Assembly (NCBI GenBank): GCA_944321155.1
Contig: CALUKG010000004.1
Location: 1 to 62,329, forward strand
Direction: 5' to 3'
Length of the DNA: 62,329 nt
From: an uncultured Bacteroidales bacterium
GTDB lineage: Bacteria; Bacteroidota; Bacteroidia; Bacteroidales; Paludibacteraceae
A model generated the notes under the pieces. That model did not search any database, was not told where the DNA came from, and was given only the letters and a program-made list of their open reading frames with translations. Positions 7,991 to 16,096 of this stretch are shown here, one piece after another; the first letter of the stretch is position 1, and the number at the start of each line of letters is the position of its first letter. Made by a program: the position numbers and the translations under genes.

Positions 7991-9346
7991 ATGAAAATTT
8001 ATCGTCACATCCATCCCCATGGATTGCAGCGCCAGCTGGCCAAATTGGCAGGGCCTATATTCATGGAGACATTGCTCGTCATGACCCTCGGTGCAGTAGA
8101 CACCATTATGCTTAGTCAGCATTCCGATAATAGTGTGGCTGCGGTGGGTATGGTTAATCAGCTTATCAATCTGGTCTTCCTTGTTTTTGAAGTGACAGCA
8201 GTAGGTACTTCCATTCTTTGTTCACAATACATTGGTGCCAAGTTGCATGACAAGGTAACACAAGTGGTTGGTGTGTCTTTATTACTCAACTTAGTGTTTG
8301 GTCTGACAGTAAGTGCTGCTCTTTATTTCGGGGCGGAACAATTGCTTTCCCTTATGGGATTGCGTCCGGAACTTATGCCCGAAGGTTCGACGTATATGCG
8401 TATAGTAGGAGCTTTTGCTGTGGTTCAGGCCATTTCAATGGCTATCTCGGCCTCTTTGCGTAGTGCGGACAAAGCGGTTTATCCGATGTTAGTGACGCTT
8501 ATAGTGAATATACTTAATATTATAGGAAACTATACGCTTATATTCGGAAAGTTCGGAGCGCCAGCTTTGGGAGTAGAAGGAGCGGCAATCTCTACTGCGG
8601 CCAGTCGTACGGTGGCCATGTTGGTATTGTTTGTGCTTCTGTTTAAAAAACATATTCCTTCTTTTCCACGTCGGCTCTTTAAGCCATTCCCCTTTGTGGA
8701 GCTGCGCAATCTGCTTAAGATAGGCTTGCCTTCAGCAGGGGAACAGATTTCCTATAGCTTGTCGCAAGTAGTCATTACTTATTTTATCAATATGTTGGGT
8801 AATGAGGCATTGGCGGCCAGAACCTATTGTGTCAATATTATTATGTTTGTTTATCTGTTTTCTGTGGCTGTTGCACAGGGTGGGGCAATAACGATTGGAC
8901 ACCTTATGGGCGACAAGAAACCGAATGCGGCTTATGTATTGGGTAAAATGGTGATGCGTTGGTCGGTGACCATTTCCATTGCTTTGTCCATTCTGTTTGC
9001 TTTGTCCGGTAAATGGACTTTCTCCTTGCTTACCCATAATCCAACTATCATTCAAATGGGAGTGGTTATTCTTTGGATTGATGTTGTGTTGGAGTTTGGG
9101 CGTGCCGTCAATATTTTTGCTGTCAATGCCCTTCGTTCTGCCGGTGATATTTATTACCCGATAACAGCGGGTATTATTGTGATGTGGGGTGTGTCGGTGG
9201 CTTGCAGCTATTTGTTTGGCATTACAATGGGATGGGGACTTGTCGGTATGTGGTTCGCCTTTTTGTTGGATGAGAATATTCGTGCCGCTTTGTTCATTCG
9301 TCGTTGGAACAGTAAGAAATGGATCACGAAGGGTTTTGTTAAATAA
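7991..9346 (+). CDS. MATE family efflux transporter
   Basis: A 451-residue polytopic inner-membrane protein with about 12 hydrophobic segments in two similar halves, the size and layout of MATE (multidrug and toxic compound extrusion) carriers. The first helix region carries the family-typical GPIFMETLLVMTLGAVDTIM followed by VAAVGMVNQ. The second half repeats it around GLPSAGEQISYSLSQVVITY. Members export cationic drugs or metabolites in exchange for Na+ or H+. It is an isolated unit with its own promoter. The substrate cannot be predicted. Confidence 0.93.
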   Translation: MKIYRHIHPHGLQRQLAKLAGPIFMETLLVMTLGAVDTIMLSQHSDNSVAAVGMVNQLINLVFLVFEVTAVGTSILCSQYIGAKLHDKVTQVVGVSLLLNLVFGLTVSAALYFGAEQLLSLMGLRPELMPEGSTYMRIVGAFAVVQAISMAISASLRSADKAVYPMLVTLIVNILNIIGNYTLIFGKFGAPALGVEGAAISTAASRTVAMLVLFVLLFKKHIPSFPRRLFKPFPFVELRNLLKIGLPSAGEQISYSLSQVVITYFINMLGNEALAARTYCVNIIMFVYLFSVAVAQGGAITIGHLMGDKKPNAAYVLGKMVMRWSVTISIALSILFALSGKWTFSLLTHNPTIIQMGVVILWIDVVLEFGRAVNIFAVNALRSAGDIYYPITAGIIVMWGVSVACSYLFGITMGWGLVGMWFAFLLDENIRAALFIRRWNSKKWITKGFVK

Positions 9347-9471
9347 ATAATAATTGCCTTTATGCAATGATAGGCTGTTGAAAGGTATATTATGCTATCA
9401 ATATATGCCAATTCTTCATTGGGCAAATTTTAGAAAAACGGAGTGATGAAGGACAAAAACGCTTAAACGAA

Positions 9472-9504
9472 TTTGCGCTTTTGCCCTCTTATATCTTATC
9501 TTTG
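9472..9504 (+). promoter_or_regulatory. Promoter of PurF-like gene
   Basis: TTTG (9472-9475) is followed after 21 bases by TATCTTTG (9497-9504), an excellent -33/-7 pair. Transcription should begin near 9508. This excludes upstream in-frame starts and supports the ATG at 9530. Confidence 0.7.
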
Positions 9505-9529
9505 CAAGCAAATAATTAAACTCGCTGGT

Positions 9530-10936
9530 ATGGGAGGATTTTTTGGAACTATTTCTAAAAAGGCTTGCAAAGCTGATTTGTTTTACGGAACAGACTATCA
9601 ATCGCACTTGGGGACCCGCCGCGGAGGTATGGTTACTTATGACCCGGAAAATGGGTTCGCAAGGTCAATTCATAATTTGGATAACACTTATTTCCGGACA
9701 AAATTTGAGCATGAATTGGACAAGTTTGTCGGTAATTCCGGTATAGGTGTTATCAGCGATACAGACCCTCAACCGATTATCATTCACTCACATCTGGGTA
9801 AATTTGCTATTGTTACAGTGGCCAAGATTGTCAATATTGACGAGTTGGAAGCTGAATTGTTAGAGGCAAATATGCATTTTGGTGAACTTAGTTCAGGATG
9901 TATTAACCAAACAGAATTGATAGCATTGTTAATTATTCAGGGTAAGACTTTTGTTGATGGCATCGAAAATGTTTACAACAAGATTAAGGGGTCGTGTTCG
10001 ATGCTTATTCTGACGGAGCATGAAATTATTGCGGCTCGTGATAAATTGGGACGTACTCCAATAGTTGTGGGTAAGAAGGAAGATGCTTATGCTGTAGCCA
10101 GTGAAACAACATCTTTCCCTAATTTGGACTTTGAAACTGAACGCTTTGTCGGCCCTGGTGAAATACTCCGCATAACTGCTGATGGAATAGAACAGTTACG
10201 CAAGCCCAACGAAGAAATGCAGATTTGTTCGTTCCTTTGGGTTTATTATGGTTTCCCCACTTCTTGTTATGAAGGGCGTAACGTAGAGGAGGTACGTTTT
10301 ACCTGTGGATTGAAGATGGGGCAGAAAGATGATTCTGTGGTAGATTGTGCATGTGGTATACCTGATTCCGGTGTTGGTATGGCTTTTGGCTATGCAGAAG
10401 GAAAGGGCGTTCCCTATCATCGCGCCATATCTAAATATACTCCTACATGGCCACGTAGTTTTACCCCCGTTAACCAATCTATGCGGTCGTTGGTAGCAAA
10501 AATGAAGTTGGTACCCAATCGTTCCATGTTGCAGGATAAGCGTCTTTTGTTCTGTGATGATTCCATTGTGAGGGGAACGCAATTGCGTGACAATGTGAAA
10601 ATCCTGTATGATTATGGTGCAAAAGAGGTACACATGCGTATTGCATGTCCTCCACTCATATATAGTTGTCCTTTTATCGGATTCACTTCCTCCAAGGGCG
10701 TACTTGAGTTGATAACTCGACGTGTCATTAAAGAGTTGGAGGGTGATGAGAACAAGAATTTGGAGAAATATGCCACCACAGATTCTCCGGAATATAAGAG
10801 AATGATTGAAGTGATTCGTGAACGATTTGGACTTACTTCGCTAAAATTCAATACGGTGGAAACTTTGGTGGAAGCAATAGGACTTCCTAAATGTAAAGTT
10901 TGCACACACTGTTTTGATGGAACCAGCCGTTTTTAG
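9530..10936 (+). CDS. PurF-like amidophosphoribosyltransferase paralogue lacking the catalytic cysteine
   Basis: A 468-residue protein starting at the ATG at 9530 (MGGFFG), placed by the promoter just upstream. The overall layout is that of amidophosphoribosyltransferase: an N-terminal Ntn-type glutaminase domain, then a phosphoribosyltransferase domain with the PRPP-binding motif LLFCDDSIVRGTQLR at about 341-355. The four cysteines that ligate the 4Fe-4S cluster in Bacillus-type PurF appear conserved (Cys233, Cys380, Cys458, Cys461). The nucleophile that should follow the initiator Met is Gly2 and not Cys, and the usual Asn-Gly glutamine-site pattern is not evident. It probably cannot use glutamine; it may use ammonia or be regulatory. 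A true PurF should exist elsewhere. Confidence 0.85.
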   Translation: MGGFFGTISKKACKADLFYGTDYQSHLGTRRGGMVTYDPENGFARSIHNLDNTYFRTKFEHELDKFVGNSGIGVISDTDPQPIIIHSHLGKFAIVTVAKIVNIDELEAELLEANMHFGELSSGCINQTELIALLIIQGKTFVDGIENVYNKIKGSCSMLILTEHEIIAARDKLGRTPIVVGKKEDAYAVASETTSFPNLDFETERFVGPGEILRITADGIEQLRKPNEEMQICSFLWVYYGFPTSCYEGRNVEEVRFTCGLKMGQKDDSVVDCACGIPDSGVGMAFGYAEGKGVPYHRAISKYTPTWPRSFTPVNQSMRSLVAKMKLVPNRSMLQDKRLLFCDDSIVRGTQLRDNVKILYDYGAKEVHMRIACPPLIYSCPFIGFTSSKGVLELITRRVIKELEGDENKNLEKYATTDSPEYKRMIEVIRERFGLTSLKFNTVETLVEAIGLPKCKVCTHCFDGTSRF

Positions 10937-10981
10937 CTTTAGCTGCGGGTGGAGTGGATTTCAGATATTATATTTATTTAG

Positions 10982-11602
10982 ATGGAAAAGATACTCGAAT
11001 ATTTTCCGAATCTTACGGAAACTCAGCAGCAACAATTGGCTGCACTTTATGATTTGTACTTTGACTGGAATGCCAAAATCAATGTCATTTCACGTAAAGA
11101 TATAGAAAATCTTTATGAGCATCATGTGCTCCATTCTTTGGGGATTGCCAAGGTGTTGCAATTCAACCCAGGAACGGCATTGCTGGATGTTGGTACGGGT
11201 GGGGGATTTCCCGGCATTCCTTTAGCAATACTTTTTCCGGAATGTCATTTTACTCTTATTGATTCGATTGGAAAGAAAATAAAAGTGGCAACGGCAGTAA
11301 AGGAGGCTATTGGCTTGCAAAATGTTGAGGCAAAGCATCTGCGGGTACAAGATGAAAAAGCGAAATTTCATTTTGTTGTAAGCCGTGCAGTAATGCCTTT
11401 GGCTGATTTGGTGTCGTTGACAAAGAAAAACGTTGCCAAAGAACAGTTCAATGCACTTCCCAATGGGTTGATTTGCCTTAAAGGGGGGGAGTTGAATGAA
11501 GAAATAAGGCCGTTTAAACATTTGGCCTCAGAATATCAACTCAGCGATTATTTCAAAGAGGAGTACTTTAAGACAAAGAAAGCAGTTTACGTACCTTTAT
11601 AA
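10982..11602 (+). CDS. rsmG: 16S rRNA (guanine527-N7)-methyltransferase RsmG
   Basis: A 206-residue cytosolic methyltransferase, the usual length for RsmG/GidB. It carries the SAM-binding loop LLDVGTGGGFPGIPLAI at about 65-81, then the acidic turn TLIDSIGKKIKV and the family motif VVSRAVMPL. RsmG methylates N7 of G527 in 16S rRNA; loss is known to give low-level streptomycin resistance in other bacteria. It starts 45 bases after the PurF-like gene and is followed after 10 bases by the MBL gene and then the ProXp-ala-like gene, forming a short operon. It is well supported. Confidence 0.95.
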   Translation: MEKILEYFPNLTETQQQQLAALYDLYFDWNAKINVISRKDIENLYEHHVLHSLGIAKVLQFNPGTALLDVGTGGGFPGIPLAILFPECHFTLIDSIGKKIKVATAVKEAIGLQNVEAKHLRVQDEKAKFHFVVSRAVMPLADLVSLTKKNVAKEQFNALPNGLICLKGGELNEEIRPFKHLASEYQLSDYFKEEYFKTKKAVYVPL

Positions 11603-11612
11603 TCATACGAAG

Positions 11613-12257
11613 ATGAATATACATGTGTTGACATTTAATCCTTTTCAGGAAAATACATATATCATTTATAATGAGCAGACAAAGGAGGCTGCTATTATAG
11701 ATGCAGGCTGTATGTTTGAAAAGGAACAGCAACAGCTGGAAAATTATATAGAGGACAATTGCTTAAAAGTGAAGTATTTGCTGAATACGCATTTGCACCT
11801 CGATCATCAGTTTGGTAATCATTTTGTGGCAAACAAGTATGGCGTGTTGCCTTTGGCATCCAAAGAAGATGAACCATTGGTGGATGCTTTGCCGGAACAG
11901 GCAGCCTTGTTTGGTTTGTCAAGGTTTAAGATGGAGAGCCAACAATTAGGAGGATATTTGGAAAACGGTCAAATCCTTCAACTGTGCGGAACAACTTGTC
12001 AGGTCATTGCAACACCGGGACATTCGCCAGGAGGACTTTGTTTCTATTTTCCGGAAGAAAAAATCCTTTTTTCCGGCGATACTCTTTTTGCAGGAGGAAT
12101 TGGACGGACAGATGTGCTGAGAGGGGATTATCGGCAGTTGCTCAAAAGCATACATCAACGCTTGATGGTATTGCCAGATGAGACTGTGGTGTACTGCGGA
12201 CACGGACCTCATACCACAATCGGGCATGAACGGATACATAACCTTTATTTGAACTAG
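11613..12257 (+). CDS. MBL-fold metallohydrolase (glyoxalase II-like)
   Basis: A 214-residue cytosolic metallo-beta-lactamase-fold protein. The zinc motif THLHLDH (His60, His62, Asp64, His65) is intact, with the further ligands in TPGHSPGG, FSGDTLF and a final YCGHGP. This pattern matches the YcbL/glyoxalase II-like branch that hydrolyses thioesters such as S-lactoylglutathione, although the natural substrate in an organism that may lack glutathione is uncertain. It is the middle gene of an apparent rsmG-MBL-ProX operon, with spacings of 10 and 2 bases. Confidence 0.9.
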   Translation: MNIHVLTFNPFQENTYIIYNEQTKEAAIIDAGCMFEKEQQQLENYIEDNCLKVKYLLNTHLHLDHQFGNHFVANKYGVLPLASKEDEPLVDALPEQAALFGLSRFKMESQQLGGYLENGQILQLCGTTCQVIATPGHSPGGLCFYFPEEKILFSGDTLFAGGIGRTDVLRGDYRQLLKSIHQRLMVLPDETVVYCGHGPHTTIGHERIHNLYLN

Positions 12258-12259
12258 TC

Positions 12260-12763
12260 ATGACGGAAGAAGAAATCGTATTTGATTTTTTGGATAAACA
12301 TCAGATTACATACGAGTGCTACCATCATCCGGCTGCGGCTACTATTGCGGAGGCTATGCAATATTGGAAAAAGGATGGTTCTGTGCATTGCAAAAATCTT
12401 TTTTTCAGAAACCACAAGGGCAACCGCCATTACATGGTGTGTTTCCCTTCCGATATGGAATTGCCCATTCATGATTTGGAAAGGAAGTTGCATCAAGGTA
12501 AACTTTCTTTTGCTTCGCCCGAACGCATGATGAAATATTTGGCACTTAAACCTGGATCAGTTTCGCCTTTTGGACTTATTAATGATACAGAAAATCATGT
12601 ACATCTTTTTCTGGATAAATCATTGCAGACAGCCTCTTTGTTATCCTTCCACCCGAATGATTGCAGGGCAACGGTGGTAATTGCCAGAGATGAATTCGAC
12701 AAATATCTCCGTGTCATAGGGAATACTTATGAATACATTGATTTCATGGCAATGGGAGAATAA
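12260..12763 (+). CDS. YbaK/ProXp-ala-type tRNA editing protein
   Basis: A 167-residue stand-alone protein of the YbaK/ProX trans-editing family. These hydrolyse mischarged tRNA, typically Ala-tRNA(Pro). Diagnostic features are the substrate-facing HCKNLFFRN with a conserved Lys (about residue 45), the HYMVCFP strand and the loop LKPGSVSPFGLIND, which matches the ProXp-ala/PrdX branch. Its role would be to protect proline codons from alanine. The start follows the MBL stop by two bases, and a strong terminator follows at 12810-12847. The sub-family call is by motif. Confidence 0.85.
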   Translation: MTEEEIVFDFLDKHQITYECYHHPAAATIAEAMQYWKKDGSVHCKNLFFRNHKGNRHYMVCFPSDMELPIHDLERKLHQGKLSFASPERMMKYLALKPGSVSPFGLINDTENHVHLFLDKSLQTASLLSFHPNDCRATVVIARDEFDKYLRVIGNTYEYIDFMAMGE

Positions 12764-12809
12764 TGAAAGCAGAAAATGTTAAAAGCCTGCTAAATATATG
12801 TATTACCAC

Positions 12810-12847
12810 AAAAAAAGGATTGCAAGCATACGTATATCCTTTTTTTT
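12810..12847 (+). terminator. Rho-independent terminator
   Basis: An A-rich arm ending GGAT (12810-12820) pairs with ATCC plus a T run (12836-12846) around a 15-base loop. It ends the rsmG-MBL-ProX transcript and, read the other way, would also have a T run. Confidence 0.7.
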
Positions 12848-12851
12848 AAAG

Positions 12852-12859
12852 TACCTTTG
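12852..12859 (+). promoter_or_regulatory. Promoter -7 box before small membrane gene
   Basis: TACCTTTG matches the -7 box, 26 bases before the GTG start at 12886 and directly after the preceding terminator. The -33 element is not clear. Confidence 0.5.
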
Positions 12860-12885
12860 TCCTCCAATTTAAAAATAAAAACATT

Positions 12886-13101
12886 GTGCTGCAACTACTG
12901 ATAGTTACCATATTGATTGTTCTGGTAGCAGTCTTGCTTCTGGGATTTAAAATCTTTTTCATCAAAGGAGGGCGTTTCCCTAATATTCATATTGGTGGAA
13001 GTAAGCCAATGAAGGAAAGAGGCATTGGATGTGCCACATCACAGGATAGAGAGGCACAACAAGAGAAAAATAAAGTCAAAATAGATATAAAACAACTTTA
13101 A
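12886..13101 (+). CDS. Small conserved membrane protein
   Basis: A 71-residue protein starting with GTG, the only start codon before the hydrophobic segment. Residues 1-25 form a transmembrane helix; the cytosolic part contains the block GGSKPMKERGIGCATSQDREA, which I recall as a conserved signature (RGIGCxxSQDREA) of short Bacteroidales proteins next to OmpH-like genes. It precedes the OmpH/Skp gene by 11 bases and shares its promoter. The function is unknown. A tight partnership with the envelope chaperone is inferred from the gene order. Confidence 0.75.
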   Translation: MLQLLIVTILIVLVAVLLLGFKIFFIKGGRFPNIHIGGSKPMKERGIGCATSQDREAQQEKNKVKIDIKQL

Positions 13102-13112
13102 TCATTTCATTT

Positions 13113-13715
13113 ATGAATAAAACAATTAGCATCGTTATCAATGCAGTACTCGTAGTGGCAGTCATTGTGCTCTTCGTTTTGGTACTTAATAAGAAAGAAA
13201 CAAAATCTTCAGCAGAAGAAGTACGTGAAAAAGTTCAAACTGGAGAAGTATTGCCGGTTGCCTATATTAATGTTGATTCGCTTTTATTGCAATATCAGTT
13301 TGCGGTTGATGCCAACGAAGCATTGATGCGTAAACAGGAAGATGCAAGACTCAAAATAAATACACAAGCACGTAAATTGCAGGCCGATATGGAAGAGTTT
13401 CAACGCAAATTGGAAAACAATGCTTTCTTGAGCCGCGAACGTGCAGAACAAGAACAAACCCGTATCCTCCAAAAACAGCAGGAACTGCAAAATCTTGATG
13501 CTAAGTTGACAGAAGAATTGATGGTTGAACAGCAGAATATGAGCTTACAGTTGCGCGATACCATTAATAATTTCTTGAAAGAATTCAATGCGGATGGCCG
13601 TTACCACATGATTATCAGCAACACAGCAGGTGACAATCTTCTTCAGGCCAATGAAGAGTATAACATTACAGCAGAAGTGGTGGCTGCGCTGAATAAAAGA
13701 TGTGCCAAGAAATAG
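13113..13715 (+). CDS. OmpH/Skp family periplasmic chaperone-like protein
   Basis: A 200-residue protein with an N-terminal hydrophobic segment (about 7-25) that may be an uncleaved anchor or signal. Next comes the short strand VLPVAYINVDSLL, a long charged coiled coil (about 70-145, rich in Gln, Glu and Lys) and the C-terminal AEVVAALNKRC. This is the OmpH/Skp layout, whose members hold unfolded outer-membrane proteins in the periplasm. Bacteroidetes have several copies, often beside bamA; here it follows a 71-residue membrane protein, so it is a distinct paralogue. A strong terminator lies at 13743-13775. Confidence 0.88.
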   Translation: MNKTISIVINAVLVVAVIVLFVLVLNKKETKSSAEEVREKVQTGEVLPVAYINVDSLLLQYQFAVDANEALMRKQEDARLKINTQARKLQADMEEFQRKLENNAFLSRERAEQEQTRILQKQQELQNLDAKLTEELMVEQQNMSLQLRDTINNFLKEFNADGRYHMIISNTAGDNLLQANEEYNITAEVVAALNKRCAKK

Positions 13716-13742
13716 TCAACAATCATAAACAAAGGAAATAGG

Positions 13743-13775
13743 AAAAAGCGGTCTGATATTTCAGGTCGCTTTTTT
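13743..13775 (+). terminator. Rho-independent terminator
   Basis: A 14-bp stem (13743-13756 with 13761-13774, two G-T wobbles) with a TATT loop; the 3' arm runs into a T tract. It ends the OmpH operon. Confidence 0.85.
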
Positions 13776-13819
13776 GTTGAAATATGTGATGTTGTAATTT
13801 ACTTCAGGGGAAAATTGTG

Positions 13820-13827
13820 TATTTTTG
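13820..13827 (+). promoter_or_regulatory. Promoter -7 box before 133-residue gene
   Basis: TATTTTTG matches the -7 box and lies 21 bases before the ATG at 13849. It overlaps an upstream in-frame TTG at 13825, which therefore cannot be the start. Confidence 0.45.
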
Positions 13828-13848
13828 TGCCCACAAAAACGAAAGCTT

Positions 13849-14250
13849 ATGGTCTGGTTTATAATTATTGCTGTTGCCGTATTGCTGTTAATAGGTGTAT
13901 TGGCTTATATTTTTGGTAGAAAGGAAAATACATCTAATCTTCCTAAAGAAGAAACGGTGGCCGATGATGGAGAATGTTGCGGAGCCCATGCTGTGTGTGA
14001 ACGTGATAGCCTTCTTACCAAAACAACCAAAATAGAGTATTATGATGATGAGGAACTGGATGCGTTGGCAGGCATCACTCCCGATGATTATACAGAGAGC
14101 CAGATAAAGCAATTGGAGGATGTGTTTTATACCCTCCGTGAAAAGGATGTAGCAGGATGGTTGCGAAGTCTTCAGACTAGAAACATTCAATTACCCGAGG
14201 AATTGCGCGAGGAAGCATTACTCATTGTGAGCGAACGGCGTAAAGCGTAG
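13849..14250 (+). CDS. Membrane-anchored conserved protein (Cys-rich linker)
   Basis: A 133-residue protein (ATG at 13849) with one N-terminal transmembrane helix (about 2-22). A linker carries the distinctive DGECCGAHAVCERD, with three cysteines and a histidine that could bind a metal. The C-terminal cytosolic helical region (about 65-133) is acidic, YYDDEELDALAGITPDDY being a conserved-looking block. I recall similar Bacteroidetes proteins without a known role. The last 64 bases overlap, tail to tail, the end of the CPBP protease gene on the other strand. Confidence 0.75.
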   Translation: MVWFIIIAVAVLLLIGVLAYIFGRKENTSNLPKEETVADDGECCGAHAVCERDSLLTKTTKIEYYDDEELDALAGITPDDYTESQIKQLEDVFYTLREKDVAGWLRSLQTRNIQLPEELREEALLIVSERRKA

Positions 14251-15071
14251 AGCAACGCACCGACACAAATCCCGCTGACAATACCCAGCCATAGACTGTC
14301 ACCTGTCCCTATTTGGTCCATATAATTGGTGTCATAATGTTTTCTGTTGGCCATAAAATAGGAAACGACAGCCATACCGTTATTTACGGCATGACCTATA
14401 ATGCCTAACCATAATGAGCCCGACCAGAAAACACTATATCCTAACATTGCCCCCAGTAACATGCGTGGAATGAAACCGTAAAACTGCATGTGTATGGCGC
14501 TAAAAAGGATGGCTGTTGACCATATGGCAATGTGTGGATGGCGTTTTTCTCCCAATAAAGGCTGAAGTGTGCCTCTAAATAATACTTCTTCTGATAATGC
14601 GGGACAGATAGCCATTACGAATAGGTTGAACAATAAGCCGGCAAAGGTACTATCTTGAAGAAATTGTTCGGTTAGGTTTCCTGCATTGGCTTCTGATGCT
14701 TGCATCCATGCCTCAATATCAGCCATGAACTCCGGTAAGCGGAGCTGTTCATTCAAATGACTCAACAAGTTGATGAATGGTATACCACAGATAAAGAGCA
14801 AAACAGTTAGTATAATTGGCCAGAAATGGGGTAGGTTTGTAAGTCTCAACCATTTCCATGGTTGGTCTGCCCACAAATAGCTGCATGCAATGCATGGCAG
14901 AATGAAAACGCAAACGCTTTGTATGACTTGCAGCCATTTTAAGGAAATAAGACTTCCGTCATTGAGAAGTCCCCATAAGATGATGGCTATTACCGAGCAA
15001 CCCAACATAATACAGGTCAGTAACAGGATTTTCCCTAAGGGTGGTAGGTCTTTCAGTTGAATCTTTTTCAT
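14187..15071 (-). CDS. CPBP family intramembrane metalloprotease
   Basis: A 294-residue multi-pass membrane protein, starting at the ATG at 15069-15071; a longer upstream frame would run into queH. It has about eight hydrophobic segments and the three CPBP (Abi/CAAX protease) motifs: EEVLFRG (Glu161, Glu162, Arg166), His194 in SAIHMQFYG and His227 with Asn230/231 in GIIGHAVNN. Members cleave prenylated or other membrane-embedded substrates, and some act as self-immunity proteins. It follows queH after two bases, so both share the promoter near 15690. Its last 21 codons overlap the convergent 133-residue gene. Confidence 0.9.
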   Translation of the reverse strand: MKKIQLKDLPPLGKILLLTCIMLGCSVIAIILWGLLNDGSLISLKWLQVIQSVCVFILPCIACSYLWADQPWKWLRLTNLPHFWPIILTVLLFICGIPFINLLSHLNEQLRLPEFMADIEAWMQASEANAGNLTEQFLQDSTFAGLLFNLFVMAICPALSEEVLFRGTLQPLLGEKRHPHIAIWSTAILFSAIHMQFYGFIPRMLLGAMLGYSVFWSGSLWLGIIGHAVNNGMAVVSYFMANRKHYDTNYMDQIGTGDSLWLGIVSGICVGALLYALRRSLTMSNASSRNSSGN

Positions 15072-15073
15072 GC

Positions 15074-15652
15074 TTATTTGTTTATGGTGTGTTGCATGCT
15101 GAATTCGCAGCCGCAATAGGTTTGGTTGTAGAAGCCATATTGGGCAATCAGTTCTGAACGTCGGTTTTGCAGCCCTCCTTTTCTCCAGTTGGCTCCCCAG
15201 AAAATAGTGCCTTCGTTTGCTGCCATGGCTTTCTCGCCGGCTGCATTGATTTGGGCCAGATTTTTCCAACGGGAAGTAGATAGAGTAGTGGCAAATACTT
15301 GAAAATCATGGGTGGCAGCGTAGTGTGCGGTAGCCAAAAGTCTTATTTCAAAACATTTCAAGCATCTAGCACCGCGTTCAGGCTCATTTTCCAAGCCGCA
15401 TATATCCTTTAGCCATGTTTCGTGTTGATAATCGGCATCCACAAAATCCAGTCCCAATAAGTGGCAATGTCTGATTGCCTCGTTTTTACGCTTCAGATAT
15501 TCCTCTTCGGGAAAAATATTGGGGTTATAGTAAAACAGGGTAGGCCGTATGCCGTTTTCCAGCAAACATTCCACTATGGCTGAAGAGCAGGGAGCACAAC
15601 AGGCATGTAACAGTATTTTGTCGGTTGATATGGGAGGCGTCAGTTTTGTCAT
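15074..15652 (-). CDS. queH: Epoxyqueuosine reductase QueH
   Basis: A 192-residue cytosolic enzyme of the QueH (formerly DUF208) family, which reduces epoxyqueuosine to queuosine in the last step of tRNA wobble modification. The cluster-binding cysteines are visible: Cys18, Cys19 and Cys22 in LHACCAPCSS, a RCLKCFEIRL motif near 96-105, and the closing YCGC (Cys180, Cys182). The FATTLSTSRWKN motif is also typical. It is the first gene of a two-gene operon with the CPBP protease and has a strong promoter just upstream. The functional link between the two is unclear. Confidence 0.93.
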   Translation of the reverse strand: MTKLTPPISTDKILLHACCAPCSSAIVECLLENGIRPTLFYYNPNIFPEEEYLKRKNEAIRHCHLLGLDFVDADYQHETWLKDICGLENEPERGARCLKCFEIRLLATAHYAATHDFQVFATTLSTSRWKNLAQINAAGEKAMAANEGTIFWGANWRKGGLQNRRSELIAQYGFYNQTYCGCEFSMQHTINK

Positions 15653-15672
15653 CCGCTTTGTTTTTTATGGGA

Positions 15673-15703
15673 CAAAGATAGTGCAAGCCGAGGTCAAAGC
15701 AAA
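15673..15703 (-). promoter_or_regulatory. Promoter of queH
   Basis: On the minus strand, a TTTG (15700-15703) and TATCTTTG (15673-15680) are exactly 19 bases apart. Transcription should start about 17 bases before the queH ATG. The -33 region abuts a copy of the CAAAACGCAGTTTTG palindrome (15707-15721). Confidence 0.75.
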
Positions 15704-15965
15704 ATCCAAAACGCAGTTTTGTGCATTTGCTTTGACGAGGCGCCGCCTATCTTCTCTAAAGAAGTGCAAGCTGACAATTGGTGCAAGCTGAAATCAGAAC
15801 CGAACTTGTTCGGATTATGATGAGGCGCCGCCCGATTGCAATGCAATTAATAGCAAAGCAAAATCCAAAACGCAGTTTTGTGCATTTGCTTTGCCAAGGC
15901 GCGCTTATCTTCTGTAATAAAGTGCAAGCCGAGTGGAACGATAATGCAAAACGCAGTTTTGTGAT
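15681..15965. repeat. Intergenic palindromic repeat cluster
   Basis: Three copies of CAAAACGCAGTTTTG (15707-15721, 15866-15880, 15947-15961) lie within 255 bases. The first two are embedded in a longer shared unit: GCAAAATC before, TGCATTTGCTTTG after, then a GAGGCGC-like stretch. GTGCAAGC recurs at 15681, 15762, 15781 and 15922. The 15-mer has perfect 6-base inverted arms (CAAAAC/GTTTTG) around GCA. A fourth copy lies at 32692 upstream of glmS. Apparent reading frames through this region are repeat artefacts. Confidence 0.8.
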
Positions 15966-16096
15966 GGGGTTGATATGGGGACGGTTGTTAGGAGGTGATG
16001 AAAATAAAAACCTATATCGTCAAATAATATTGTCAAACTGCACAACATTATTGAAAATACTACGTTATACTATTTATAACAATATCTAAAATCTTT

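Noticed and set aside
15549..16089. Short frames (80 and 103 codons) upstream of the CorC/HlyC gene
   Set aside because: They are read through intergenic repeats and the queH promoter; similar repeat copies elsewhere are non-coding.
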